Origin: Neobacillus endophyticus
GTDB lineage: Bacteria; Bacillota; Bacilli; Bacillales; Cytobacillaceae
Assembly: GCF_013248975.1 (NCBI RefSeq)
Contig: NZ_JABRWH010000001.1
Location: 3,244,001-3,308,000 of the forward strand
Reading direction: 5' to 3'
Length of the DNA: 64,000 nt
Made by a program: the position numbers and the translations under genes. How positions within the stretch are numbered: the first letter of the stretch is position 1; each line of letters starts with the position of its first letter. This document shows positions 20,456 to 30,328 of the stretch, one piece after another. The notes under the pieces were generated by a model, which was not told the origin of the DNA, did not search any database, and was given only the letters and a program-made list of their open reading frames with translations.

Positions 20456-21051
20456 GTTTAAAGGGTAAAAGAATTGGTTTTGGGCTTACCGGCTCACATT
20501 GTACTTATGATGACGTATTTCCTGAAATAGAAAAGCTCGTTAAGGCAGGTGCAGAAGTTATACCCGTTGTCACATTTACAGTAAAAAATACGGATACCCG
20601 ATTTGGCAAAGGGGAGAATTGGGTAGAACGAATTGAAGATTTAACAGGCAATAAAGTCATCGACACCATTGTCAAGGCGGAGCCTCTAGGGCCGAAATTG
20701 CCGCTGGATTGCATGGTGATTGCACCGCTTACAGGAGTTTCTATGAGTAAGTTTGCAAATGCCATCAATGATAGTCCAGTGCTTATGGCTGCCAAGGCGA
20801 CATTAAGAAATTTAAAACCAATTGTACTGGGGATCTCAACAAATGATGCACTTGGTTTAAATGGTGTTAATCTAATGAGATTAATGGCGACAAAAAATAT
20901 CTACTTCATTCCATATGGCCAGGATGATCCAGTCAAGAAACCAAACTCAATGGTTGCCCGAATGACCATGCTTTCTGAAACAGTGGAGGCTGCCCTAGAG
21001 GGAAAACAAATTCAGCCAGTACTTGTCGAAAGGTATAAAGATGAAAATTAA
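20452..21051 (+). CDS. dpaB: Dipicolinate synthase subunit B
   Basis: A flavoprotein-fold subunit of dipicolinate synthase (199 aa). Visible: GKRIGFGLTGSHCTYDDVFPEIEKLVKAGAEVIPVVTFTV at the N-terminus and the CMVIAPLTGVSMSKFANAINDSPVLMAAKATLRN block typical of the SpoVFB/PpcDC fold. It is translationally coupled to dpaA by a 4-base overlap and expected to be expressed in the mother cell. A hairpin follows at 21077-21108. Confidence 0.96.
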   Translation: MSLKGKRIGFGLTGSHCTYDDVFPEIEKLVKAGAEVIPVVTFTVKNTDTRFGKGENWVERIEDLTGNKVIDTIVKAEPLGPKLPLDCMVIAPLTGVSMSKFANAINDSPVLMAAKATLRNLKPIVLGISTNDALGLNGVNLMRLMATKNIYFIPYGQDDPVKKPNSMVARMTMLSETVEAALEGKQIQPVLVERYKDEN

Positions 21052-21076
21052 AGGCATTTTTCTACAAGAATATTGA

Positions 21077-21108
21077 AAAGTATGAACTTTTATGAAAGTT
21101 CATACTTT
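21077..21108 (+). terminator. Hairpin after dpaB
   Basis: A 14-bp perfect stem (AAAGTATGAACTTT and AAAGTTCATACTTT) with loop TATG. The T tract is poor (TTTCCTCTT), so it may be a weak terminator or a 3' stabiliser. Confidence 0.6.
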
Positions 21109-21279
21109 CCTCTTAGCCAAAAATGGTTATTTCTTTTTAGGAATATGATAAAATAAATTAATCATTCAGAGGAACTTTATCTTATACTACTGATGAGGCT
21201 ATAATTTTATTACTAATGCTGGAGAAAAATAAACTAAATTGAAATAACCAGCTGAGAATTGGAAAGGGGAACTATTTGA

Positions 21280-22329
21280 ATGTATCAAGAAAATGGATTT
21301 CACGTTGCAGTTGTAGGCGCAACTGGGGCCGTAGGCCAACAAATGATCAGCACTTTATTAAACAGAAATTTTCCAATTAGAAAACTGACACTTTTGTCAT
21401 CGGCACGCTCTGCTGGAACAAAGGTTGATTTTAATGGTCAAGAAGTAGTGGTACAGGAGGCTAAACCAGAAAGCTTTGAAGGTGTTGATATTGCGCTATT
21501 CAGTGCTGGCGGCAGTGTTTCAAAAGAGCTTGCTCCTGAAGCTGCTAAACGCGGGGCAATTTGTGTAGACAACACCAGTGCTTTCCGTATGGACTTAAAT
21601 ACTCCGCTCGTTGTTCCTGAAGTAAATGAAAGCGATTTGGAAAAGCATAATGGAATCATTGCGAATCCAAATTGCTCAACGATCCAAATGGTCGTTGCTT
21701 TAGAGCCAATCCGCCAAAAATACGGCTTGAAAAAAGTGATTGTATCAACATATCAAGCTGTTTCAGGCGCGGGTGCTGCGGCAATTAATGAATTAATGGA
21801 GCAAACGCAAGCAATTATAAATGGAGAAACATATGAAGCCAAGATTTTACCTGTAAAATCTGATAATAATCATTATCAAATTGCTTTTAACGCAATTCCG
21901 CAAATTGATAAATTCCAAGAGAACGGATATACATTTGAAGAAATGAAAATGATCAATGAAACGAAGAAAATCATGCACTTGCCGGAGCTTCATGTTTCAG
22001 CCACTTGCGTTCGTCTGCCTGTTGCTGTAGGTCATTCAGAATCAGTTTATTTCGAAATTGAGGCTGAAGGTGTAAGTGCTAACGATATCAAAGCATTGTT
22101 GAAGGATGCACCTGGTATTATTCTGCAGGATGATCCGGAAAATCAAGTATACCCAATGCCGGCCGATTGTGTTGGGAAAAATGATGTATTTGTAGGACGT
22201 ATTCGTAATGATATCGATAATCCTCGCGGGTTCCATATGTGGGTTGTTTCAGATAACCTTCTAAAAGGTGCCGCCTGGAATTCAGTACAAATTGCCGAAA
22301 GCTTAGTTCGATTAGGTCTTGTAAAATAA
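21280..22329 (+). CDS. asd: Aspartate-semialdehyde dehydrogenase
   Basis: It reduces aspartyl phosphate to aspartate semialdehyde, the branch point for lysine/DAP, threonine and methionine. The NADP-binding motif GATGAVGQQM is at about 12-21, and the active cysteine sits in NPNCSTIQMV (about 130). Also visible are SGAGAAAI and the histidine region HMWVVSDN near the C-terminus. At 349 aa it is typical. It is followed 26 bp later by dapG, so asd-dapG, probably with dapA, form one operon. Confidence 0.97.
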   Translation: MYQENGFHVAVVGATGAVGQQMISTLLNRNFPIRKLTLLSSARSAGTKVDFNGQEVVVQEAKPESFEGVDIALFSAGGSVSKELAPEAAKRGAICVDNTSAFRMDLNTPLVVPEVNESDLEKHNGIIANPNCSTIQMVVALEPIRQKYGLKKVIVSTYQAVSGAGAAAINELMEQTQAIINGETYEAKILPVKSDNNHYQIAFNAIPQIDKFQENGYTFEEMKMINETKKIMHLPELHVSATCVRLPVAVGHSESVYFEIEAEGVSANDIKALLKDAPGIILQDDPENQVYPMPADCVGKNDVFVGRIRNDIDNPRGFHMWVVSDNLLKGAAWNSVQIAESLVRLGLVK

Positions 22330-22355
22330 AGCAACAGTACAAAGGCAGGTCTATT

Positions 22356-23591
22356 ATGAAAATTATTGTTCAAAAATTCGGGGGAACTTCCGTTAAAGAT
22401 GAAAAGAGCAGAAAGCATGCTCAAGGTCATATAGAAAAAGCATTAGCTGATGGTTATAAAGTGGTAGTAGTCGTATCTGCGATGGGAAGAAAAGGAGATC
22501 CATATGCAACGGATACATTGTTATCCCTTATTGGCGGCAATTTAAGCAAAATTTCCAAACGGGAACAGGATTTATTATTGTCTTGCGGAGAAATTATTTC
22601 CAGTGTGGTTTTTACGAATATGCTGCTCGAAAGCGGGATCAAAACAACAGCCTTAACCGGTGCACAAGCTGGATTTAAAACGAATAATGACCATACTAAT
22701 GCAAAAATTTATGAAATGAAATGTGACAGATTACTAAGAGAATTGGAAAATCATGATGTAGTGGTTGTTGCCGGTTTTCAAGGGGCTGCCAAAAATGGAG
22801 ATGTTACAACCATCGGCCGCGGGGGGAGCGACACCTCAGCAGCTGCACTTGGTGCTGCATTGAACGCTGAATGGATTGATATTTTTACTGATGTCGAAGG
22901 AATCATGACGGCTGACCCCAGAATAGCAGAAAATGCACGTCCGCTTTCAGTAGTTACTTATACAGAAGTATGCAATATGGCTTACCAAGGGGCAAAGGTT
23001 ATTCATCCAAGAGCAGTTGAAATAGCCATGCAGGCAAAAGTTCCAATTCGCATCCGCTCAACCTATTCTGACTCTCTTGGAACATTGGTAACATCGGTTA
23101 GTAAAAATAGCCGTGGAAGCGACATAAAAGAGCGGCTTGTAACAGGTATTGCCCATGTTTCGAATGTGACTCAAATTAAAGTATTTGCCAAAAAAGATCA
23201 ATATAATCTTCAAGCCGAAGTATTTAAAGCGATGGCAAATGAAAAAATAAGTGTTGATTTTATTAATATATCACTGAATGGTGTCGTCTACACGGTAACA
23301 GAAGAAATGACGGACCACGCCATTCAAGTGTTACAAGAACTTGGGCATGACCCTGTAGTGGAAAGACATTGTGCCAAGGTGTCCGTTGTAGGAGCAGGCA
23401 TTGCAGGTGTCCCTGGAGTAACGTCTAAAATTGTCACTGCATTATCTGATCATGGCATCCGTATTCTGCAATCGGCGGATAGTCATACTACTATATGGGT
23501 TTTAGTAAAGCAAGAGGATCTTGTTAAATCGGTCAACGCTTTGCATGATGCATTTCAATTAGAGGAAGAATCTATTGAATTTAAAATGTAG
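22356..23591 (+). CDS. dapG: Aspartokinase I (DapG type)
   Basis: It phosphorylates aspartate, the first step of lysine/DAP biosynthesis. The kinase motif VQKFGGTSV is at about residues 4-12 and GRGGSDTSA near 150; two ACT domains occupy about 265-405. At 411 aa and with close overall similarity, it matches B. subtilis DapG, the DAP-inhibited isozyme, not LysC, which would carry a lysine riboswitch and an internal start. No lysine riboswitch is visible upstream. Confidence 0.96.
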   Translation: MKIIVQKFGGTSVKDEKSRKHAQGHIEKALADGYKVVVVVSAMGRKGDPYATDTLLSLIGGNLSKISKREQDLLLSCGEIISSVVFTNMLLESGIKTTALTGAQAGFKTNNDHTNAKIYEMKCDRLLRELENHDVVVVAGFQGAAKNGDVTTIGRGGSDTSAAALGAALNAEWIDIFTDVEGIMTADPRIAENARPLSVVTYTEVCNMAYQGAKVIHPRAVEIAMQAKVPIRIRSTYSDSLGTLVTSVSKNSRGSDIKERLVTGIAHVSNVTQIKVFAKKDQYNLQAEVFKAMANEKISVDFINISLNGVVYTVTEEMTDHAIQVLQELGHDPVVERHCAKVSVVGAGIAGVPGVTSKIVTALSDHGIRILQSADSHTTIWVLVKQEDLVKSVNALHDAFQLEEESIEFKM

Positions 23592-23682
23592 GTTTTATTT
23601 GCTTTTTACTTCTGAATAGAAAATCCATTCCGTTCAAGGATGGATAGTTAGGGCTTGCCGCTAAAACGAGAGGAGTAGGAAG

Positions 23683-24555
23683 ATGGTTCATTTCGGGCGA
23701 GTTTCCACGGCAATGGTAACCCCTTTTGACAGTAAAGGGCATATTGACTTTGCCAAGACAACAAAATTAATCAATTATTTAATTGAAAATGGCACTGATT
23801 CACTAGTGGTGGCAGGCACTACGGGTGAATCACCAACGTTATCTAAGGAAGAAAAACTGGCATTATTCGATCATGTTGTTAAAGTAGTGAAAAATAGAAT
23901 TCCAGTTATTGCTGGTACAGGGAGTAATAACACCTATGCTTCTATAGAGCTGACCAAAAAGGCAGAACAGCTGGGCGTGGATGGAATTTTAGTGGTTGCA
24001 CCCTATTATAATAAACCGAACCAAGAAGGGTTGTTCCTGCATTTTAAAGCAGTTGCAGAGGCAACCGTATTACCGGTAATGGTTTATAATATTCCAGGAA
24101 GATCAGTAGTAAATATTCATCCCGAAACAGTGATTCGCCTTGCGGAAATACCAAACATTAAGGCAATCAAAGAAGCAAGCGGAGATCTAAATGCAATGAC
24201 ACAAATTATTGCGAATACTCCAGATGACTTTTTGTTATATAGTGGTGATGACAGTTTAACGCTCCCGATTCTTGCCATTGGCGGCGAGGGGGTTGTTTCG
24301 GTTGCATCACATGTAATTGGAAATGAAATGCAAGAAATGATGAAAGCATTTTTTGAAGGTGACACGAAAACAGCTGCAAAATGTCATCAAAAGCTATTGC
24401 CCCTTATGCAGGGGTTATTTGCTGCTCCAAGCCCTGCACCTGTGAAAACAGCTTTACAGTTTAAAGGCTTGGATGTAGGATCAGTTAGGCTGCCATTAAT
24501 CGGCTTAACCGAACAAGAACGAGCTACATTAAGTGCTTTAATGAATAAAAAATAG
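23683..24555 (+). CDS. dapA: 4-hydroxy-tetrahydrodipicolinate synthase
   Basis: It condenses pyruvate and aspartate semialdehyde toward DAP, lysine and dipicolinate. The barrel motifs GTTGESPTLSKEE (about 45-57), YNIPGRSV (about 133) and the Schiff-base lysine in IKAIKEASGD (about 160) are intact. The 290-aa length is canonical. It lies 91 bp after dapG with ribosome site GAGGAG and ends in a strong terminator, closing the asd-dapG-dapA group next to the dpa genes that consume its product. Confidence 0.97.
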   Translation: MVHFGRVSTAMVTPFDSKGHIDFAKTTKLINYLIENGTDSLVVAGTTGESPTLSKEEKLALFDHVVKVVKNRIPVIAGTGSNNTYASIELTKKAEQLGVDGILVVAPYYNKPNQEGLFLHFKAVAEATVLPVMVYNIPGRSVVNIHPETVIRLAEIPNIKAIKEASGDLNAMTQIIANTPDDFLLYSGDDSLTLPILAIGGEGVVSVASHVIGNEMQEMMKAFFEGDTKTAAKCHQKLLPLMQGLFAAPSPAPVKTALQFKGLDVGSVRLPLIGLTEQERATLSALMNKK

Positions 24556-24631
24556 ATTAGATATAGTTTAGCTGTTGTTTGGAGTGTAAATTACCATTCA
24601 AGTTTTAACATGCAAATAATCATTTAAAATC

Positions 24632-24666
24632 AAGCCAGCCGTCGTCACGGCTGGCTTGTCTCTTTT
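24632..24666 (+). terminator. Terminator after dapA
   Basis: AAGCCAGCCGT and ACGGCTGGCTT form an 11-bp perfect stem with loop CGTC, then GTCTCTTTTT. Confidence 0.92.
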
Positions 24667-24752
24667 TGGTTGTAAAGCTTTTCATATTTCAAGTATAATA
24701 GTCATAACTGATTTCGGTCGGATCAACCCAGAGCATAGGAGGAAATGGAAAC

Positions 24753-26420
24753 GTGATTAAGATAAAAAATGAATCCATTAAGGTAATCGCACTTGGTGGT
24801 ATAGGAGAAATCGGAAAAAATATGTATCTTGTTGAAGTGGACAAGGACATATTGGTCATTGATGCCGGTTTAATGTTCCCCGAGGAAGAAATGCTTGGCA
24901 TCGATATGGTGATTCCAGATATTTCGTATTTAAGAGAAAACAGGGATCGGGTCAAGGCCATTTTTTTAACACATGGACATGAAGATCACATGGGTGCACT
25001 ATCATATGTATTAAGGCATCTAGATGTACCCGTGTACGGTACAAAATTGACTCTTGCACTTGCCAATGCAAAGCTTAAAGAACAGGATTATCAAGGCAAA
25101 ACAAACTTCATTGAAGTGACGTCCAATACGATGGTGGAATTAGATTCAGTGAATGTTAGTTTTTTTAGAACGAACCATAGTATTCCTGACTCCATTGGTG
25201 TTTGTGTACATACATCCGAAGGCGGTATAGTCTATACAGGTGATTTTAAATTTGATCAAGCTGCTACCAAGTTATACAAACCAGAAATCGGAAAAATGAC
25301 AGCGATTGGTGAACAAGGCGTATTGTGTTTATTATCTGACAGTACAGAAGCAGAAAAACCGGGATATACCACGTCTGAAGCAACCGTTGCGAAGGAAATA
25401 TCTCATGCATTTTACAATGCCCAAGGCAGAATAATTGCTGCTTGTTATGCCTCCGATATTAGCAGAATTCAGCATATATTTGATGCAGCCTATGAAAACA
25501 ATCGCAAAGTAGCTGTCGTAGGCAGAAGCCTTGAACGAATTTATCATATTGCATTAGATTTAGGATATTTAGAGGTAGCAAATGATTTAATTATCCCAGT
25601 TAATGAGATAAAGGATTATCAAAATCATCAATTGGTCATTCTTGCTACCGGGAGTCAAGGAGAGCCGATCGAAGCTCTGCAAAGAATGGCAAAACAAACC
25701 CATAAGCTCGTTAATATCCAGCCGGATGACACCGTCCTGATTGCCGCTTCACCACTTCGTGGGAGTGAACTGTTCTTATCTAAAACTGTTGACATGCTTT
25801 ACAAGGTAGGAGCCAATGTTGTCTCCGGTAAGAAGATCATTCATGTAACAAGCCATGGAAGCCAAGAAGAATTGAAATTTATGATGAATTTGATGAATCC
25901 AAAGTTTTTTATCCCTGTTCATGGTGAATATCGGATGTTAAAAGCACATCGCAAGCTGGCGCTAGAAATCGGAATGACAAATGAACAGATCTTGATTCCT
26001 GACCTTGGCGAGATTGTAGAATGGAAGGACGGAAAACTATCGATTACAGGGAAAGTTCCATCTGGTAATGTTCTCATCGATGGTATTGGAGTTGGAGATG
26101 TCGGAAATATTGTTCTGCGAGATCGAAAATTATTATCTCAAGATGGCATTTTGATTGTTGTGGTCACATTGAGAAAGCAGGAGAAGAAAATAGCGGCTGG
26201 ACCGGAAATCATCTCAAGAGGATTTGTTTATGTCCGTGAATCGGAAAAATTAATGGACGATTCGACTAAATTAGTCAAGGACATTGTGGAAAGAAATATT
26301 GCTAAAGACACTTTGGAATGGTCCAGTTTAAAGCAAGAAATAAGAGATGAATTGAATCGATATTTGTTTGAGAAAACAAAGAGAAGACCGATGATTTTGC
26401 CAATCATAATGGAAGTGTAA
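24753..26420 (+). CDS. rnjB: Ribonuclease J2
   Basis: A metallo-beta-lactamase/beta-CASP ribonuclease that partners RNase J1 in mRNA decay and processing. The metal motif HGHEDHMG (about 75-82) is fully intact, and TGDFKFDQ, the beta-CASP domain (about 205-370) and HVTSHGSQEEL and FIPVHGEYRML (about 365-395) follow. At 555 aa it equals B. subtilis RNase J2 in length, and its place between dapA and tepA is that of rnjB. The start is GTG with AGGAGG upstream. Confidence 0.94.
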   Translation: MIKIKNESIKVIALGGIGEIGKNMYLVEVDKDILVIDAGLMFPEEEMLGIDMVIPDISYLRENRDRVKAIFLTHGHEDHMGALSYVLRHLDVPVYGTKLTLALANAKLKEQDYQGKTNFIEVTSNTMVELDSVNVSFFRTNHSIPDSIGVCVHTSEGGIVYTGDFKFDQAATKLYKPEIGKMTAIGEQGVLCLLSDSTEAEKPGYTTSEATVAKEISHAFYNAQGRIIAACYASDISRIQHIFDAAYENNRKVAVVGRSLERIYHIALDLGYLEVANDLIIPVNEIKDYQNHQLVILATGSQGEPIEALQRMAKQTHKLVNIQPDDTVLIAASPLRGSELFLSKTVDMLYKVGANVVSGKKIIHVTSHGSQEELKFMMNLMNPKFFIPVHGEYRMLKAHRKLALEIGMTNEQILIPDLGEIVEWKDGKLSITGKVPSGNVLIDGIGVGDVGNIVLRDRKLLSQDGILIVVVTLRKQEKKIAAGPEIISRGFVYVRESEKLMDDSTKLVKDIVERNIAKDTLEWSSLKQEIRDELNRYLFEKTKRRPMILPIIMEV

Positions 26421-26433
26421 TAATAGAAAGATC

Positions 26434-26466
26434 AGGTACTGGTTGACTGGAACTGGTACCTTTTCT
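26434..26466 (+). terminator. Probable terminator after rnjB
   Basis: AGGTAC and GTACCT arms enclose an imperfect inner stem (GTT and AAC), followed by TTTTCTT. Confidence 0.65.
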
Positions 26467-26555
26467 TATGTCGGATAACTGTCCTTTTTCTTTTAAGCAT
26501 GAATTTGTTTCCAATGTAAATACTAAGAAATATCATGCTTGAAGGGAGAAAGACC

Positions 26556-27311
26556 ATGGATTCTTATTTATTAAAACATGAATTCGATAATCAAGAGGGT
26601 GGGGAACCTCAAAAAGAGGAAAAGCCACAATCTAATTTAATAGAAAAAATTCAACAGCTCGGACAGACCAATGTGCCGCAGCTCTCTTCTGATACAAAAA
26701 TTCATTGTTTAACCATTGTTGGCCAAATTGAGGGACATATGGCACTTCCGCCGCAAAATAAAACAACAAAATATGAACATATCATTCCGCAGCTAGTTGC
26801 CATTGAACAGAATCCGAAAATTGAAGGCGTATTAATTATCTTAAATACGGTTGGCGGTGATGTGGAAGCGGGACTGGCCATTTCAGAAATGCTGGCTACG
26901 CTTTCCAAACCAACCGTCTCTATTGTATTAGGAGGCGGACACTCGATTGGAGTTCCTATTGCCGTTTCATGCGATTACTCCTTTATTACAGAGACGGCCA
27001 CAATGACAATTCATCCAATCAGGCTAACCGGATTGGTCATAGGGGTCCCCCAAACCTTTGAATATTTGGACAAAATGCAGGAGAGAGTTGTAAATTTTGT
27101 TATAAAGCATTCGAAAATTCCGGAAAAAACCTTTAAAGAGCTAATGTTTGCAAAAGGAAATTTAACTAGGGATATCGGTACAAATGTGGTCGGTACAGAT
27201 GCGGTCAAATATGGCCTCATAGATGAGGTTGGCGGAATCGGCCATGCAATGAAGAAATTAAATGAAATGATCGATCTGCAAAAAGAAGAAAATGAGGGGC
27301 TGATTCAATGA
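26556..27311 (+). CDS. tepA: Translocation-enhancing protein TepA (ClpP-like protease)
   Basis: A ClpP/crotonase-fold protein, called TepA or YmfB in B. subtilis and linked to protein export and spore protein turnover. The nucleophile region [13 protein letters not shown] and the glycine-rich [13 protein letters not shown] segment are visible. I use ATG 26556, since GAAGGGAG lies 7-8 bases upstream and would fall inside the gene if the ATG at 26535 were used; the length is then 251 aa. It overlaps ylzJ by 4 bases. Confidence 0.92.
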   Translation: MDSYLLKHEFDNQEGGEPQKEEKPQSNLIEKIQQLGQTNVPQLSSDTKIHCLTIVGQIEGHMALPPQNKTTKYEHIIPQLVAIEQNPKIEGVLIILNTVGGDVEAGLAISEMLATLSKPTVSIVLGGGHSIGVPIAVSCDYSFITETATMTIHPIRLTGLVIGVPQTFEYLDKMQERVVNFVIKHSKIPEKTFKELMFAKGNLTRDIGTNVVGTDAVKYGLIDEVGGIGHAMKKLNEMIDLQKEENEGLIQ

Positions 27312-27544
27312 TTTTATATACGATGGTCCCTCACGAATTGATTTTTCCGTATAATGCGGAAAACTATCGGAAACAGCAAATGATAACCTACCAAGGAATC
27401 CCATTGTTGGTAGAATTAACGGATCAACAGGATGTTCACGTCATTCGAATCCTAAGCACTGATCCCCAGCATTATATGGATGATAAAATCTATCCCGGTG
27501 CAAAAATTTCTTTAATGAACCTGGATGGATTGTCCGCATTATAA
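27308..27544 (+). CDS. ylzJ: YlzJ-like protein
   Basis: A 78-aa protein of the YlzJ family ([15 protein letters not shown] near the N-terminus, with a conserved YPGAKISL near the C-terminus). No function is known. It is coupled to tepA by the ATGA overlap and followed by a hairpin before spoIIIE. Confidence 0.85.
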   Translation: MILYTMVPHELIFPYNAENYRKQQMITYQGIPLLVELTDQQDVHVIRILSTDPQHYMDDKIYPGAKISLMNLDGLSAL

Positions 27545-27553
27545 GTTAAACTA

Positions 27554-27562
27554 TGGTATAAT
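27554..27562 (+). promoter_or_regulatory. Extended -10 promoter upstream of spoIIIE
   Basis: TGGTATAAT is a TGn plus perfect TATAAT just after ylzJ. Its start point (about 27569) lies only about 11 bases before the hairpin at 27580, so transcripts meet a terminator almost at once. Confidence 0.5.
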
Positions 27563-27579
27563 CAGGTTACGCAGACAAG

Positions 27580-27604
27580 AGCAGCCAATAAGGCTGCTTT
27601 CTTC
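27580..27604 (+). terminator. Terminator between ylzJ and spoIIIE
   Basis: AGCAGCC and GGCTGCT form a 7-bp stem (loop AATAA), then TTCTTCC. It may end the tepA-ylzJ transcript and attenuate the promoter just upstream. Confidence 0.7.
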
Positions 27605-27665
27605 CTTTATATTAAAAAAATATCAGCACGATAAGACTACAACAACTAAACTGTAAGGTGATCAA

Positions 27666-30017
27666 ATGGCGAAAAAAAAGCGAAGACAATCAAAACGTCG
27701 CGATAATCAACTAAAACGTACAATAAAATACGAACTGTCAGCTATAGCCATTCTTGCGCTATCCATTATTTCAATAGCGAAGATGGGGGCTGTAGGAAGA
27801 GCGACGGTTCTCTTTTTCCGTTTTTGGATGGGTGAATGGTATATGCTCGGTTTATTTGGGCTCATTCTCCTAAGTGTTTTCCTTATTTGGAAAAGAGAAA
27901 TGCCCTTTTTCTTCCATAGTAAATTAATCGGAATATACTTTGTAATAGCTTCCATTTTGCTATATAGTCATATTTTGTTATTTCATTCACTATCAAAAAA
28001 TGGACAATTTAAATCACCAAGCGTCATAAGCAGTACTTTCAATATCTTTAAGGATGAATTATTCAACCAGACCACAACACCTGATTTAGGAGGTGGAATG
28101 ATTGGTGCCGTCCTGTTTGCTATTGCCAATTTCTTATTTTCTGAAGCGGGTGCCAAAATTATAGCCTTCATTTTCATTCTTGCAGGTATTATTTTGATTA
28201 CAGGAAAATCTTTCGGAGATTTCGTTGGCAAAGTTATTTTAACTATCCTTGATTTTATAAAGGGCCAATGGGATGCCTTTAAGAACGATATAACCGAGTG
28301 GAAGCAGAAACAGCAGGAACGAAAGAATGAGAAAAGAGCACAGAGAAGACAATCTCAGGAAGATACTCCAAATGAAGTACAGCCCGCCATCACGTTCCAG
28401 TCTCAGCCTGAACCTGAGGAAACGCGGTTCCAGGAACCGATTATTTCAAGCTTTGCTGATCGGGCTTATGAAGAAGCACCAGCAGAAATAAATCGTAATG
28501 AACAAGCACAAGAAAAAAGGACAAACAAAAAGCAAGAGGAAGAGGATGATAATACGCCATCCATTTCTTTCAATACCGAAGTGGAGAATGTAGATTATGA
28601 ATTACCCCCGCTAAGACTTTTAAAATTGCCGAAGAAAACGGATCAAAGCGGCGAATATGAGCTTATTCATGCGAATGCAGCCAAACTTGAAAGAACCTTT
28701 CAAAGTTTTGGGGTGAAAGCGCGAGTTACCCAAGTTCATTTAGGGCCTGCAGTAACAAAATATGAGGTACACCCGGATGTCGGTGTTAAAGTAAGTAAGA
28801 TTGTTAGTCTTAGTGATGATATTGCATTAGCACTTGCTGCTAAAGGAATTCGAATAGAGGCGCCAATTCCTGGCAAATCAGCGATAGGAATCGAAGTGCC
28901 GAATTCAGAAGTTGCGATGGTCTCTTTAAGAGAGGTTTTGGAGGCTACTCAATATGATCAGCCTGATGCCAAATTGATGATTGGGCTTGGCAGGGACATT
29001 ACTGGTGAAGCCATGGTTGCGGAACTAAATAAAATGCCCCATCTACTCGTGGCCGGTGCAACAGGGAGTGGTAAAAGTGTTTGTATCAATGGAATTATAA
29101 CCAGTCTTCTTATGAGGGCAAAGCCGCATGAAGTCAAATTAATGATGATTGACCCGAAAATGGTAGAACTAAATGTATACAATGGAATTCCTCATTTACT
29201 TGCACCAGTTGTAACGGATGCTAAAAAAGCATCCCAAGCATTGAAAAAAGTCGTGAGTGAAATGGAAAGACGATACGAATTATTTTCTCATACAGGGACT
29301 CGCAATATCGAAGGATATAACGATCATATTAGAAGGTACAATTTAGAGGAAAACGAAAAGCAGCCGCTGCTGCCTTATATTGTAGTCATCGTTGATGAAT
29401 TAGCTGATTTGATGATGGTTGCTTCATCCGATGTGGAAGACTCCATTACCAGACTGGCCCAAATGGCAAGGGCTGCAGGGATTCATTTAATAATTGCGAC
29501 TCAAAGACCTTCTGTTGATGTTATTACAGGTGTGATCAAAGCCAATATTCCATCAAGGATTGCCTTTGCCGTTTCCAGTGCTACTGATTCCAGAACGATA
29601 CTCGATATGGGCGGTGCAGAAAAATTGCTTGGCAGGGGAGATATGCTATTTTTGCCAGTAGGAGCATCTAAGCCAGTTCGTGTGCAAGGCGCTTTTCTAT
29701 CGGATCAGGAGGTTGAGGAAACAGTAGAATTTGTTATTTCACAGCAAAAGGCACAATATCAGGAAGAAATGATACCTGATGATCTCCCAGAAGTAACCGG
29801 CGCTGTTGATGACGATTTATATGAAGAGGCTGTTGATTTAATCGTAGATATGCAAACCGCTTCTGTTTCCATGCTGCAGCGCCGTTTCCGAATTGGATAT
29901 ACACGTGCGGCAAGACTGATAGATGAAATGGAAGCAAGGGGTGTGGTTGGCCCTTATGAAGGAAGTAAACCACGTGCTGTGCTGATAACGAAACCTAATG
30001 AAGAAAAAAGTTCATAA
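27666..30017 (+). CDS. spoIIIE: DNA translocase SpoIIIE/FtsK
   Basis: This ATP-driven DNA pump moves the chromosome into the forespore and clears DNA from the division septum. Four membrane segments lie at about 20-180, followed by a charged Gln/Glu-rich linker (about 205-305). The motor has Walker A GATGSGKS (about 463-470) and Walker [12 protein letters not shown] (about 572), and the C-terminal gamma winged-helix domain (about 715-775) reads the polar DNA motifs. At 783 aa it matches B. subtilis SpoIIIE (787), and the ylzJ-spoIIIE-ymfC order is conserved. Confidence 0.96.
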   Translation: MAKKKRRQSKRRDNQLKRTIKYELSAIAILALSIISIAKMGAVGRATVLFFRFWMGEWYMLGLFGLILLSVFLIWKREMPFFFHSKLIGIYFVIASILLYSHILLFHSLSKNGQFKSPSVISSTFNIFKDELFNQTTTPDLGGGMIGAVLFAIANFLFSEAGAKIIAFIFILAGIILITGKSFGDFVGKVILTILDFIKGQWDAFKNDITEWKQKQQERKNEKRAQRRQSQEDTPNEVQPAITFQSQPEPEETRFQEPIISSFADRAYEEAPAEINRNEQAQEKRTNKKQEEEDDNTPSISFNTEVENVDYELPPLRLLKLPKKTDQSGEYELIHANAAKLERTFQSFGVKARVTQVHLGPAVTKYEVHPDVGVKVSKIVSLSDDIALALAAKGIRIEAPIPGKSAIGIEVPNSEVAMVSLREVLEATQYDQPDAKLMIGLGRDITGEAMVAELNKMPHLLVAGATGSGKSVCINGIITSLLMRAKPHEVKLMMIDPKMVELNVYNGIPHLLAPVVTDAKKASQALKKVVSEMERRYELFSHTGTRNIEGYNDHIRRYNLEENEKQPLLPYIVVIVDELADLMMVASSDVEDSITRLAQMARAAGIHLIIATQRPSVDVITGVIKANIPSRIAFAVSSATDSRTILDMGGAEKLLGRGDMLFLPVGASKPVRVQGAFLSDQEVEETVEFVISQQKAQYQEEMIPDDLPEVTGAVDDDLYEEAVDLIVDMQTASVSMLQRRFRIGYTRAARLIDEMEARGVVGPYEGSKPRAVLITKPNEEKSS

Positions 30018-30043
30018 AAAAAGAGCCGAATGGCTCTTTTTTT
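30018..30043 (+). terminator. Terminator after spoIIIE
   Basis: AAAAGAGCC and GGCTCTTTT stem with loop GAAT, then TTT; it overlaps the stop codon region. Confidence 0.92.
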
Positions 30044-30328
30044 ATAGTAATTTTTCAAAAAGAAGGTACTATAGTAATGAATGCATTCATTTATTTTTGA
30101 CTATTGCTGTTCCAGATCATTACATCTTCCTAAAAAGCCAAATTTAATTATAACAGATTTTCCGCCGGAAAATCTCTGCTTTTTTGACAATTTTCTGATT
30201 CATGTCTTTTTTCGACAAAATCATGAAATACTATTTATTTATCCTAAAAAACATGTTAAGATAAATTTCGATTAGTAGGAATGATATCAGAGGTCTGATG
30301 TCTTAGGAAAAAGGCTGGAGGAAACAGC
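30044..30328. other. AT-rich regulatory intergenic region upstream of the GntR gene
   Basis: No convincing gene. It holds a 16-bp perfect palindrome AATGAATGCATTCATT (30076-30091), a hairpin AGATTTTCC and GGAAAATCT (30155-30175) followed by CTGCTTTTTT that could act as a second terminator, a possible extended -10 TGTTAAGAT (30254-30262), and an operator-like inverted repeat at 30286-30299. Confidence 0.6.
30286..30299. promoter_or_regulatory. Operator-like inverted repeat upstream of the GntR gene
   Basis: ATCAGA-GG-TCTGAT, 30 bases before the GntR start and just downstream of a possible -10. It shares AGGTCTGA with the palindrome at 32379-32389 ahead of the ABC ATPase gene. Autoregulation by the GntR protein is inferred. 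Confidence 0.45.

Noticed and set aside
21190..21198. CTGATGAGG resembles the CUGAUGA core of a hammerhead ribozyme upstream of asd
   Set aside because: No stem II and no properly placed GAAA with pairing arms could be found around it.
21052..21279. Possible lysine riboswitch before asd-dapG
   Set aside because: The conserved lysine-riboswitch blocks are absent, and DapG-type kinases are not usually under that riboswitch.
30081..30275. 64-aa open frame between spoIIIE and the GntR gene
   Set aside because: No ribosome site, runs through a terminator-like hairpin and promoter sequence, and has a low-complexity AT-rich composition.
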